Below the pieces are notes generated by a model, which saw only the letters and a list, made by a program, of their open reading frames with translations, made no database searches and was not told where the DNA came from. Position numbers and translations under genes: made by a program. DNA of 64,000 nt, taken from contig JAVKCD010000019.1 in assembly GCA_040222855.1 (NCBI GenBank), positions 124,001-188,000 on the forward strand. Direction: 5' to 3'. The number at the start of each line of letters is the position of its first letter. Positions within the stretch are counted from its first letter, which is position 1. Source of the stretch: Phycisphaeraceae bacterium. Lineage in GTDB: Bacteria > Planctomycetota > Phycisphaerae > Phycisphaerales > Phycisphaeraceae. This document shows positions 45,626 to 54,620 of this stretch, one piece after another.

Positions 45626-46543
45626 TCAAGGCTCAATGCGGGGGGGGCGAGCCAACACATTCACCTGACGCGTCACCCCCACCAACACCCCACCTTTCAG
45701 CTCCACCTCACGCATCGACCGCCCCACCACCTCGAACCGCCAGTCCACCCCCTCACTAACCTCCGTGAGCACCCCCAGCCACCTTCCGGGGGCGTGACCG
45801 GCCCGACTGGCTTCGCCGAAGCCGTACTCGCCAAGCACCATCGGGCACGACGGACCCCGAAACAGCCCCGCCGCACCCGCCACCGCCAGCGGCTCCGCCC
45901 CCTCCAGGTCCAGCTTCATCAACCGCACGTCCGCACCACCCACCACCTCATCCAGCCGCACCGTCTCCACGTCGTACCCCTCCGTCGCACCCTCCTCCGC
46001 TCCATACAACGACGACATCCCGTGATTGTGCGCCGAATCCGTCTCCACAAAACGATGAAGCGTCGCCCACCCCCCACGATCCGACAACGCCACCCCGTGC
46101 ACCGTCACCCGATCCTCTAACCCGTTCAACGCCAGATGATCCATCAACCGCTTGCGATTCCGCGGGTCAGGCTCAAACGCATGCACCCGCCCACCCTTCT
46201 CAGCCGGCCCCACCAGCGTCGCCATCAGCAACGTGAAGTAACCCAGATTCGCCCCCCCATCCACCACCACATCCCCCTCCCGAACCACCCGCCGCAGGAG
46301 CCGTGCCGTCGCCAGCTCATACAACCCAAACGCCATACAACAATCCGGATACGTCCCCAAGTCCAGATCCAACACCACCCCCCCGCCCCCACCCCCACCA
46401 AACCCCGGTACCCGAAACCGATCAGCCCAAGCCTTCCGGGGGCGCAACCGCCGCACCCCCCGAACCAGCCGATACCCCCCCCGCTCATCCCAAGCCACCC
46501 GCGCATAACCCCGCAACACAGCCTCAGCCAGTCCACTCAGCAT
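45626..46543 (-). CDS. FkbM-family methyltransferase
   Basis: 305 aa. The SAM-binding motif is VVVDGGANLGYFTLLMATLVG, followed by HAFEPDP, LSDRGGWATL and KLDLEGAEPLA, all FkbM-type. These enzymes methylate O-groups on sugars or polyketides. The N-terminal ~75 residues are Arg- and Gly-rich (PGFGGGGGGG) and variable. No polysaccharide genes adjoin it, so the acceptor is not known. Confidence 0.86.
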   Translation of the reverse strand: MLSGLAEAVLRGYARVAWDERGGYRLVRGVRRLRPRKAWADRFRVPGFGGGGGGGVVLDLDLGTYPDCCMAFGLYELATARLLRRVVREGDVVVDGGANLGYFTLLMATLVGPAEKGGRVHAFEPDPRNRKRLMDHLALNGLEDRVTVHGVALSDRGGWATLHRFVETDSAHNHGMSSLYGAEEGATEGYDVETVRLDEVVGGADVRLMKLDLEGAEPLAVAGAAGLFRGPSCPMVLGEYGFGEASRAGHAPGRWLGVLTEVSEGVDWRFEVVGRSMREVELKGGVLVGVTRQVNVLARPPRIEP

Positions 46544-46714
46544 CAGAACAGAATAACCGCCCCTCCCACACCTGACCTCCTTATATCAATCATGACATCT
46601 GTACCGCAGTTCAAAGCTCCATTCTTTACCACGTCCTAATAACCCCGATCACCCCCCCGCGAGCACCAACCGATCCTCCATTAGTCCTACTCCTTCCTCA
46701 CGTCAGGGCACACC

Positions 46715-47989
46715 ATGACCACCACGCTCTTCCGCGATGACCTCCTGCTCACCCACACGAAGCAACAGGATCTCAAGCTCTCAGAAATCGTCAGCGCCCT
46801 CTCTTACGCCCTTGACATCACCGAAGGACAACCCGAAGGACACGCGATCCGCTCGTGCCTCATCGGCATGCGCCTCGCCGAAGAAATCAACCTCAGCTCG
46901 GACGACCGATCTGCCCTCTTCTACGCCCTGCTCCTCAAAGACCTCGGCTGCTCATCCAACGCCGCCAAGGTCTGCTACCTCTTCGGCGCCGATGAACACA
47001 ACGTCAAACACGACTTCAAGTTCATCAACTGGCAGAACATCTTCAACATGCTCCCCTACATCATGCGCAACGTAGCGCCCAAGGGCACCCTCCACGAACG
47101 CCTCACTCGATTCCTCGCCGTCGCCGTCTCAGGCCGCAAAGGCGCCAAACAACTCGTCAAGATCCGCTGTGAACGCGGGGCCGCCATCGCCCAGACCGCC
47201 GAGGTCTTCGCCACACGCTACGGACTCCCCGCCGCCCTCGAGATCGTCCGAGACCGTCGCGGAACCTGGTTCGATCCCCAACTGGTCGACGCCTTCCGTA
47301 CCATCGCCCGCGACGAAACCTTCTGGACCAACACCCTTTCGCCCGGCCACCGCGCCTACCTCCCACACTTCGAACCCGAAGACCGACTCCTCCACGCAGA
47401 TGACGCCATGATCGACCGCATCGCCCAGGCTTTCGGCCAGGTCATCGACGCCAAAAGCCCCTGGACCGCATGCCACTCCCAAGGCGTATCCGACGTCGCC
47501 GTCGGCATCGCTCAGACCCTTGGACTCCCCGAACACGACATCACAAGGCTCCGACGCGCAGGCCTCCTCCACGACATCGGCAAGCTCGGCGTCTCCAACG
47601 CCATCCTGGACAAACCCGGCAAACTCACGGACTACGAGTTTAACGCCCTTAAAGCACACCCCGACCACACCTTCCGCATCCTCTCCCGCTCCGTCTGTTT
47701 CGCACCCATTGTCGAACTCGCCGCACGCCACCACGAAAAACTCGACGGCTCCGGCTACCACCGCGGACTCCAGTCCCACGAACTCAGCCAGACCGACTGC
47801 ATCCTCGCCGTCGCCGACATGTACGAAGCACTTGCTGCCAAACGACCCTACCGCAAAGACCTCACCGATGGCGAAGTCTTCGATATCCTCAACAAACAGA
47901 TCGGCACCAAACTCTGCCCCGAAACCATTAACGCCCTTAAGACCTTCATCGATCAGTCCAACTTCACCCCCTATTGCGTCGCCGCCTGA
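46715..47989 (+). CDS. HD-GYP domain protein (c-di-GMP phosphodiesterase type)
   Basis: 424 aa. A ~220-residue helical N-terminus (a first HD-like domain with HAIRSCLIGMRLAEE and LLLKDLGCSSNA) is followed by an HD-GYP domain: HDIGKLGVSNAILDKPG, HHEKLDGSGYH (the GYP triad is replaced by GSGY) and DMYEALAAKRPYRK. Loss of the strict GYP does not preclude catalysis, since the HHEKLDGSGYH form is a common variant. It starts 36 bases before miaA, same strand. Confidence 0.88.
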   Translation: MTTTLFRDDLLLTHTKQQDLKLSEIVSALSYALDITEGQPEGHAIRSCLIGMRLAEEINLSSDDRSALFYALLLKDLGCSSNAAKVCYLFGADEHNVKHDFKFINWQNIFNMLPYIMRNVAPKGTLHERLTRFLAVAVSGRKGAKQLVKIRCERGAAIAQTAEVFATRYGLPAALEIVRDRRGTWFDPQLVDAFRTIARDETFWTNTLSPGHRAYLPHFEPEDRLLHADDAMIDRIAQAFGQVIDAKSPWTACHSQGVSDVAVGIAQTLGLPEHDITRLRRAGLLHDIGKLGVSNAILDKPGKLTDYEFNALKAHPDHTFRILSRSVCFAPIVELAARHHEKLDGSGYHRGLQSHELSQTDCILAVADMYEALAAKRPYRKDLTDGEVFDILNKQIGTKLCPETINALKTFIDQSNFTPYCVAA

Positions 47990-48025
47990 CCCCGCCCCCC
48001 AACACCCCTCACGTACATTGTCCCC

Positions 48026-49021
48026 ATGCCTGCCCCCGAGCAACCCCGACCCATCATCCTCCTCGGACCCACCGCCGGCGGAAAAACCGAACTCGCCATC
48101 CAACTCGCCGAAGCGCTGGGCGGGGAGGTGATCAACGCCGACTCCATGCAGGTCTACCAACTCATGGACGCTGGCACCGCCAAACCGACGCCCGACCAAC
48201 GGGCCCGCGTCCCGCACCGCGGCGTCGATTGCGCGCACCCTTCATCGCGTTTCACCGTCTCCGATTGGCGTTTGATTGCAGAGTCCAGCATGGTTTCGGC
48301 CCAAAACCGCGCAAAACGACCCATCATCGCAGGCGGAACCAACCTCTATCTCAAAGCCCTCCTCCACGGCATGTTCGACGGCCCCCCCGCTGATGAAGCC
48401 TACAGGGCCTCACTGGCCGCGATCGACAGCCCGCAACTCCACGCCCAACTCCGAGAGGTCGACCCCCAAGCCGCCGAGCGCATCGCCCCCGCCGACCGCA
48501 AGCGCATCCTCCGTGCCCTCGAAGTCCATCACCAGACAGGGGTTACCATCACCTCCCTCCAGGCCCAGTGGACCGACGACCCCGACCAGCCCTACCGCCA
48601 CAACCCCATCCTCATCGGACTCGACTGGCCAACCGACGCCATCAACGCCCGCATCAACCTCCGCGTCAAGGCGATGTTCTACCCCGACAAAGTACAACCT
48701 GAGCTGGCACAAGAGGTTCTGTTCGCCGGTCGCACCCTCGTCGAGGAAACCGCCGACCTCGAATCCCGGGGCCTCCTAGGCGTCCAGGCCCGCGAAGCCA
48801 TCGGCACCAAACAAGTTCTCGAACACCTCAAAAACCCCACAAAGGTCTCTCTGGAAGAGGCTTACGAAAAGACCAAAATCCAGTCCCGCCGGCTCGGCAA
48901 GCAGCAACGGACCTGGATGAAGCGCTACCACCACGTCCACTGGATCCCCATGACCCCCGAGACCTCTCCCGAACAGGCCGCCAAGGCGGCCCTGAACGCC
49001 ATCCGCGCTGCGGAAAAATAA
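48026..49021 (+). CDS. miaA: tRNA dimethylallyltransferase
   Basis: 331 aa, modifying A37 of tRNAs that read U-starting codons. P-loop LLGPTAGGKTELA, substrate segment NADSMQVYQLMDAGTAKP, and GGTNLYLKALLHGMFDGPP are characteristic. It follows the HD-GYP gene with a 36-base gap. Confidence 0.93.
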   Translation: MPAPEQPRPIILLGPTAGGKTELAIQLAEALGGEVINADSMQVYQLMDAGTAKPTPDQRARVPHRGVDCAHPSSRFTVSDWRLIAESSMVSAQNRAKRPIIAGGTNLYLKALLHGMFDGPPADEAYRASLAAIDSPQLHAQLREVDPQAAERIAPADRKRILRALEVHHQTGVTITSLQAQWTDDPDQPYRHNPILIGLDWPTDAINARINLRVKAMFYPDKVQPELAQEVLFAGRTLVEETADLESRGLLGVQAREAIGTKQVLEHLKNPTKVSLEEAYEKTKIQSRRLGKQQRTWMKRYHHVHWIPMTPETSPEQAAKAALNAIRAAEK

Positions 49022-49198
49022 CACTCACTGTAAATACTTGAAAAACATAGGCTTACACAACGTCCCGTAACCCCGCAGCCAAAGCCTTTTTGCGCGGACC
49101 TGTTGACAATGCTCCGATCCGGTGCTCAAGTACCGCGCCGATCGGGCGGGATGAACCTAATTAGGAATGCGCGCACACCCCACGAGACGCCGGACGCC

Positions 49199-51874
49199 AT
49201 GGCCAAGAAGAAAACCACCACCAAAAAGAAGACCACCACCCGTAAGCCAGCCGCCCGAAAAAGCGCCGCGGGCGGACGCGGGCGGAGTCAGTCCATCAAG
49301 ATCGAGGACGCCAAGGGCAAGCACCTGGTCATCGTCGAGTCGCCGACCAAAGCTAAGACCATCAACAAGTACCTCGGCAGCGACTACTTAGTCATGGCGT
49401 CCGTCGGCCATGTCCGCGACCTGCCCTCACGCAATCCCAAGGGCGTCAAGGCACCGGTCCCGGGCGTCGATCTCGAACACGGCTTCGAACCAACCTACGA
49501 GATCCTCCCTGATAAGAAGAAGACCGTCGCCGAACTCAAAAAAGCCGCGAAGTACGCCCAGGACGTCTGGTTCGCGACCGACCTCGACCGCGAGGGGGAA
49601 GCCATCGGCTGGCACCTGGCGCACGCCCTGGACATCGATCTCTCGACCGCCAAACGGGTGGTGTTCAACGCGATCACCAAAACCGAGATCGCCAAGGCCT
49701 TCGATCACCCGCGCCCGATTGACGAGCACCGCGTCAACGCCCAGCAAGCCCGGCGAATCCTCGACCGCATTGTCGGCTATCAGGTCTCGCCGTTGCTCTG
49801 GAAGAAGGTCGCTGGCGGGCTCAGCGCGGGGCGCGTTCAGTCGGTCGCTACGCGGCTGGTCGTCGAGCGCGAGCGCGAGATCGATGCGTTTATCCCGGAA
49901 GAATCCTGGCGGCTGGCCGCCCTGCTCGCAACCGATCCTTCTAAGGCAACAGCACTGAGCGAAGCCTGGCAGGCGTTTCTCGCCGGGGCTTCCGAGGGGG
50001 CGACGCGGACAGTGCGGGACCAGAACGCCTGGCTGTCCGAGCACGCCGTGATGCGGGCCGAGCTGGTGTCCCTGGACGGCACCGCGGTCAAGGAAGCCGA
50101 CCGCGACCTGATCCTCGACGCCGCCAAGCGGCTGGGTTATGAGCTGGAAACCCTCGATACGGTCGAGGACCCCAAGGGCAAGGGCCCAGCGAAGAACGTG
50201 ATCACCGCCATTGGCGGCGTGGGCAGCAAGCCACCCGCCTACGCGATCGAGTCGATCGCGACCAAGCGCACCACCAGCCGTCCGGGCGCACCGTTTATCA
50301 CCTCGTCGATGCAGCAGGCCGCGGCGAACCGGATGGGATTCGGCCTCCAGCGGACGATGCGGGTGGCGCAATCCTTATATGAAGGTGTAGACCTGGGCGG
50401 GGCACGTGGGCAGACGGGCCTGATCACGTACATGCGTACCGATTCGACGCACCTCGCCCCCGAAGCGATTCAGGCGGTGCGGTCGCACATCGGCGGATCG
50501 TATGGTGACGAGTACCTGCCGGAGAAGGCCAACTACTACACCTCATCGAACAAGAGCGCGCAGGAAGCGCACGAGGCGATTCGGCCGACAGATGTGACGA
50601 TCAAGCCGAGTGATATCCGCGGGAAGCTCAACGAGGATCAGTTCAAGCTGTATGACCTGATCTGGAAGCGGTTTGTGTCGTGTCAGATGACGCCTGCGAA
50701 GTGGGATTCGACGACGGTGACGGTCAAGGCCGAGCTGTTAGGCGGCGGGTCGGCCCAGCTCAAGGCAACTGGTCGAAAGCTGGTGTTTGACGGTTTTTAC
50801 CGGGTGACGGGCGTCCCGCAGAGCGACGAGGTGATCCTGCCCGAGCTGAGTGAGGGGCAGGCGGTCGCGCCGGTCGACATCAACCCGACGCAGCACTTCA
50901 CCAGCCCCCCGCCACGGTACACCGAGGCGTCACTGCAAAAGAAGCTGGAAGAGGAAGGCATCGGCCGGCCATCGACGTATGCGGCGATCATCCAGACGAT
51001 TCAGGACCGTAAGTACGTCGAGCCGTTCATGCCGAGGGACAAGCGGTTGTGCGCGACGGATCTGGGCATGGTCGTGACGGACATGCTGGTCGAGGCGTTC
51101 CCCGAGATCCTGGACGTGGCCTACACGCGGGAGATGGAGAGCGAGCTTGATCACATCGAGGATGAGAACAAGGACTGGCGCTCGATGCTGGCGTCGTTCT
51201 ACGGGCCGTTCACGGCTCAGCTTGAGCGAGCGCACGAGGAGTTGACCCACGCCAAGGCGGTGACGGAGCCGGCGCCGTACAAGTGCGAGACCTGTGGCGC
51301 GGACACGATGTATCGGTTTGGCAAGAACGGCCGATTCCTGTCGTGCAGCCGGTACCCGGACTGCAAGTACGCGGCGCCGATCAATCGTGAGGGCAAACCG
51401 CAGCCGCCCGAGCTGACGGATGTGCTGTGCCCGGAGGATGGTGCGCCGATGATCCGGCGGACGGGGCGATTTGGTCCGTTCCTGGCGTCGTCGAACTACC
51501 CGGAGGTGAAGTTCATCGTAAAGCTGGACCCGAAGAAGGGTCATGTGGTGCTGCCGAAGGCCCCGCCGATGCTGACCGGGCTGACGTGCACTAAATGCGA
51601 TGAGAAGGAGTTGTACATGCGCGAGAGCAAGCGCGGCCCGTGGCTGAGCTGCTCGGGGTTCCCAAAGTGCCGGGGGCGCATGGCGTGGAGCGCGGTGGAG
51701 GAGGACAAGCAGCAAGAGCTTGAGAAGAAGTGGGCCGAGCACCTCAAGGAGAACCCGGTGCCGGAGATCAAGACAGCGTCCGGGCGCGTGCTGAAAGAGG
51801 GGGATGAGTATGTGCCGGAAATCGCGGGGGATGAGACGGCAGGGAAGGTCGAGGCGCGGGGGGATGCGGCGTAA
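49199..51874 (+). CDS. topA: DNA topoisomerase I (type IA)
   Basis: About 891 aa from the ATG at 49199. A Lys/Ala/Thr-rich N-terminal tail (residues 1-40) precedes the Toprim domain (HLVIVESPTKAKTINKYLG), the Asp-rich DREGEAIGWH metal site, and the active-site Tyr region GLITYMRTDSTHLA. The C-terminus has zinc ribbons: one complete (CETCGAD... CSRYPDCKY), one without cysteines (GAPMIRRTGRFGPFLAS), one complete (CTKCDEKELY, CSGFPKCRG). Upstream frame to 49103 lacks protein character; the short tail start is my choice but not certain. Relaxes negative supercoils. The strand-composition inversion lies within it. Confidence 0.94.
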   Translation: MAKKKTTTKKKTTTRKPAARKSAAGGRGRSQSIKIEDAKGKHLVIVESPTKAKTINKYLGSDYLVMASVGHVRDLPSRNPKGVKAPVPGVDLEHGFEPTYEILPDKKKTVAELKKAAKYAQDVWFATDLDREGEAIGWHLAHALDIDLSTAKRVVFNAITKTEIAKAFDHPRPIDEHRVNAQQARRILDRIVGYQVSPLLWKKVAGGLSAGRVQSVATRLVVEREREIDAFIPEESWRLAALLATDPSKATALSEAWQAFLAGASEGATRTVRDQNAWLSEHAVMRAELVSLDGTAVKEADRDLILDAAKRLGYELETLDTVEDPKGKGPAKNVITAIGGVGSKPPAYAIESIATKRTTSRPGAPFITSSMQQAAANRMGFGLQRTMRVAQSLYEGVDLGGARGQTGLITYMRTDSTHLAPEAIQAVRSHIGGSYGDEYLPEKANYYTSSNKSAQEAHEAIRPTDVTIKPSDIRGKLNEDQFKLYDLIWKRFVSCQMTPAKWDSTTVTVKAELLGGGSAQLKATGRKLVFDGFYRVTGVPQSDEVILPELSEGQAVAPVDINPTQHFTSPPPRYTEASLQKKLEEEGIGRPSTYAAIIQTIQDRKYVEPFMPRDKRLCATDLGMVVTDMLVEAFPEILDVAYTREMESELDHIEDENKDWRSMLASFYGPFTAQLERAHEELTHAKAVTEPAPYKCETCGADTMYRFGKNGRFLSCSRYPDCKYAAPINREGKPQPPELTDVLCPEDGAPMIRRTGRFGPFLASSNYPEVKFIVKLDPKKGHVVLPKAPPMLTGLTCTKCDEKELYMRESKRGPWLSCSGFPKCRGRMAWSAVEEDKQQELEKKWAEHLKENPVPEIKTASGRVLKEGDEYVPEIAGDETAGKVEARGDAA

Positions 51875-51889
51875 GAAAGCGATTCGCTG

Positions 51890-52489
51890 ATGCCGTCTCC
51901 ACTCGTCAGATATGTCTGCTTTGTGTGTCGTGAAGGCCAAAGCGATTTGGCTGCTGAACCCTCGTCTGCCTGCAGACATGATTGGGTTGATCTCGGGTGC
52001 TTACTTCCGGCCCTCCCATCAGACTGCCCTAAGCTGTGGCAGGATCTAGCGGATTCGTATGACATAGCGCTTCGATTCGAGGATCTAGAGGAGAGGCGAA
52101 CTGCCCACCTGTTCCATAGGCAGCACAATCTCAGGCATCGCATCAACCAGCTACGGGCGAGGAGATTTCAGATTGATGCTCAAGAGCAACTCCTGCAGCT
52201 TGAAGAAGTCCTCTCTGAGACACTCGAACTTCTCAACTTCGATGAGTCAAAAATCGCTGGTTCCACAGAGCATTACTTCCGACTCAGAGAATGCCCGTGC
52301 TGCGGCAAACGAACTTTACCTGAGGTTGTTGGGAGCTATGTAATTTGCAATGTATGCGGTTGGGAAGATGACCTGTTTCAGCAAGATGATCCTTCGCTTA
52401 CTGGTGGGGCGAATCGATTTTCTCTTGAGCAGTCTCGTGGGAACTATCGGAAACACGGGTGCTCTGATCCAGAGAAAAACAACTCTTAG
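51890..52489 (+). CDS. CPCC-domain cysteine-rich protein
   Basis: 199 aa. The C-terminal ~70 residues (CPCCGKRTLPEVV, ICNVCGWEDD, ANRFSLEQSRGNYRKHG) are a CPCC-type zinc-ribbon domain seen in small uncharacterised bacterial proteins. The N-terminal ~120 residues have further Cys and a helical coil (EDLEERRTAHLFHRQHNLR, then LLQLEEVLSETLELL) and are unfamiliar. GC content and strand bias are unlike the neighbours, so recent transfer is likely. It begins 15 bases after topA but with different composition. Confidence 0.75.
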   Translation: MPSPLVRYVCFVCREGQSDLAAEPSSACRHDWVDLGCLLPALPSDCPKLWQDLADSYDIALRFEDLEERRTAHLFHRQHNLRHRINQLRARRFQIDAQEQLLQLEEVLSETLELLNFDESKIAGSTEHYFRLRECPCCGKRTLPEVVGSYVICNVCGWEDDLFQQDDPSLTGGANRFSLEQSRGNYRKHGCSDPEKNNS

Positions 52490-52576
52490 CAAACTGCCAT
52501 CGATTGATCTAGGCATAGTTGGTTCTCAACCAATCTGAGATCAATAACTGAGACTCTTCGTCTCGTAAGGCTAACG

Positions 52577-53863
52577 ATGTTGCGACACACTGATGGAGTA
52601 GCCCCGTCTCGTCCACTCGAGGATTCCATCTGCCCTGTTTTCTGCGTCACCGCCAACGAAGGCCGTGTGATCCACCGCTTCTTCGACACCTGTCCATTCA
52701 GCCCGTCGGGGCGGTATCTGGCGGGCTTTCGGATGCCGTATGAGGATCGGCGGCCGTCGCCGGGGGAGGCGGGTCAGGTCGTGGTGGTGGATCTGGAGGC
52801 GGGGACCGAGCGGGTGGTGGCGGAGACGGCTGGCTGGGAACCCCAACTCGGCGCCAACATCAACTGGGGCGCGGACGACCGGACGCTGGTGTTCAATGAT
52901 GTGGACACGCAGCGGTGGCGGCCGGAGGTGGTGCGGCTCGACTGGACGACGGGGCAGGCGGAGCGGTGGCCGGGCGGGGTGTATCAGGTCTCGCCCTGCG
53001 GGCGGTACGCGGCGGCGTGTTCGCTCGAGAAGATGCGCAGGACGCAGGCCGGCTATGGCGTGATGGTGCCGGATGATCGGGTGCCAAGGAACATCGGGGC
53101 ACCGGAGGACGATGGCTTGTTCATCGTCGATCTGGCGACGGGGGAGCGGTGGCTGGTGCTCTCGCTCCGTGACGCGGTGGGGGTGATTCCTGAACTGCGT
53201 GGGCTGAGTGATGCCGAGTTGGAGGGGTGGGAGGTCTACGGGTTTCACTGCAAGTGGTCGGGAGATGGCGAGCGGCTGATCTTCACGATCCGGCGGTTTC
53301 GGAACCGTGGCGAGGCGCGGTGGGATGTGCTTCATCTGGACAAGGGTGCGGTGCGGTTTGACGTGCTGACGCTCCGGGCGGGCGGGACCGAGGTCGTTGA
53401 TGCGGTGCCTGCGGTGTGCTGGGAGCATGGCGGGCATCACATCAACTTCTACCCCGATGGCACGCGGCTCTCGATGAACCTGCGTGACCCCGAGCTGGAT
53501 GCACTGCGGCTGATGCGCGTTGGGGTTGATGGTTCTGGTCTGGAGGCGATGACCGATGTGCCGGGGTCGGGGCACCCGACGGTGTATCCGGACGGTGTGC
53601 ATGTGCTGACGGACACCTATCAGCACGAGCCGTGGACGCGAGATGGGTTAACGCCGCTGCGGTGGATTGATCTGCGAGCGGGAACCGAGCGGGTGCTGGC
53701 GTGGATTGATACGCGTCCGCCTGGGGGTGACGATGACGCGGTGCTCCGGGTGGACCCGCACCCGGCGTGGGACCGGTCGTGGCGTTGGGTGGCGTTTAAT
53801 GGCGTGTCGGGCGGAACGCGGCGGGTGTTTGTGGCGGACCTGGGTGGTCTGGTTAATGACTGA
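52577..53863 (+). CDS. Beta-propeller (WD40-like/oligogalacturonate-lyase-like) protein
   Basis: A 428-aa cytoplasmic-looking protein with repeated SPSGRYLAGF-, SPCGRYAAACSLE-, SGDGERLIFTIRR- and YPDGVHVLTDT-type blades, i.e. a six- to seven-bladed propeller. Similar propellers occur in oligogalacturonate lyase and in TolB-like proteins, but the catalytic residues for lyase action are not apparent. No secretion signal. It ends in a palindrome shared with the convergent lipoprotein gene. Confidence 0.8.
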   Translation: MLRHTDGVAPSRPLEDSICPVFCVTANEGRVIHRFFDTCPFSPSGRYLAGFRMPYEDRRPSPGEAGQVVVVDLEAGTERVVAETAGWEPQLGANINWGADDRTLVFNDVDTQRWRPEVVRLDWTTGQAERWPGGVYQVSPCGRYAAACSLEKMRRTQAGYGVMVPDDRVPRNIGAPEDDGLFIVDLATGERWLVLSLRDAVGVIPELRGLSDAELEGWEVYGFHCKWSGDGERLIFTIRRFRNRGEARWDVLHLDKGAVRFDVLTLRAGGTEVVDAVPAVCWEHGGHHINFYPDGTRLSMNLRDPELDALRLMRVGVDGSGLEAMTDVPGSGHPTVYPDGVHVLTDTYQHEPWTRDGLTPLRWIDLRAGTERVLAWIDTRPPGGDDDAVLRVDPHPAWDRSWRWVAFNGVSGGTRRVFVADLGGLVND

Positions 53864-53882
53864 TCACAAGCGTGTGATCAGT
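53859..53882. terminator. Perfect palindrome holding both convergent stop codons
   Basis: ACTGATCACA-AGCG-TGTGATCAGT: a 10-bp perfect stem with a 4-base loop. The TGA of the propeller gene (53861-53863) and the TGA of the acidic lipoprotein gene (53878-53880, minus) both lie in its arms. There is no T-run on either side. Likely a shared bidirectional transcript end. Confidence 0.6.
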
Positions 53883-54510
53883 TGGCCTTGAGCATCACCT
53901 GTCGGTCGGGGAGGAAGCCGGTGGAGTCCTGGGGGAAGTCGTCTTCGCGGGAGGCTTTGTCGAGGATGACAGTCTTGCCGCGGAGGGGGCCGTCGAGGAT
54001 TTCGGCGAACACGCGGACGAAGGCGCGGCGGGTGATGGTGATCTCTTCGTCGTCATCAGCGTCATTGTGATTGGCGTCGGAGTCCTCGGATTCATCGTCG
54101 GCGTCGTTGTCGATTTCTTCGGTTTCTTCGCCGTAGCGGATGAGTTCCTCGATCTGGAGGCGGGTGCCTTTGGCTAGGACGCCGCGGACGTCTTTGTAGC
54201 TGTTGGGGTTGGCTGCGTAGGTCTCAGCGGCGGTGAGTTCGCCGGGGCTCGTGGCGTAGCCGACCAGGTAGATGTCACCGTTCCAGCCGTCTGGCTTGAT
54301 CATCACCAGGTCCTGCTGGGTCTGGTAGATGTCGCCGGGGACGTAGCCAACGCGGAAGGCGGGGTCGTCGGTGACATTGTTACCCAGGGCGAGGTTGACG
54401 GTGGGGACCCAGTCCCAGTTCCAGGTGGTTGGGTTAGCGGAGTGGGTGGACTCGCAGGCGGGGAGGGCTGCGAGGCAGAGGGCGAGCAGGAGGGTGGGGA
54501 GTTGTCGCAC
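53878..54510 (-). CDS. Acidic lipoprotein, 210 aa
   Basis: A lipoprotein signal ends at LPAC (Cys19), followed by a Trp-rich region (TTWNWDWVPTVNL) and a strongly acidic middle (DNDADDESEDSDANHNDADDDEE, ~137-157) that could bind cations. The C-terminal part is a small beta-domain (ITRRAFVRVFAEILDGPLRGKT). I do not recognise the family; it sits convergent to the propeller gene. Confidence 0.75.
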   Translation of the reverse strand: MRQLPTLLLALCLAALPACESTHSANPTTWNWDWVPTVNLALGNNVTDDPAFRVGYVPGDIYQTQQDLVMIKPDGWNGDIYLVGYATSPGELTAAETYAANPNSYKDVRGVLAKGTRLQIEELIRYGEETEEIDNDADDESEDSDANHNDADDDEEITITRRAFVRVFAEILDGPLRGKTVILDKASREDDFPQDSTGFLPDRQVMLKAN

Positions 54511-54620
54511 GGCTGGGCTCCTGGGGGACGAATGATTGATGGCAGTTTAATGGATTTAGAGGATCGACCTTTTACAGGTCAGTCGCCTACGGCTTGATGA
54601 CCCGTGCCACCCGGGTGAGG

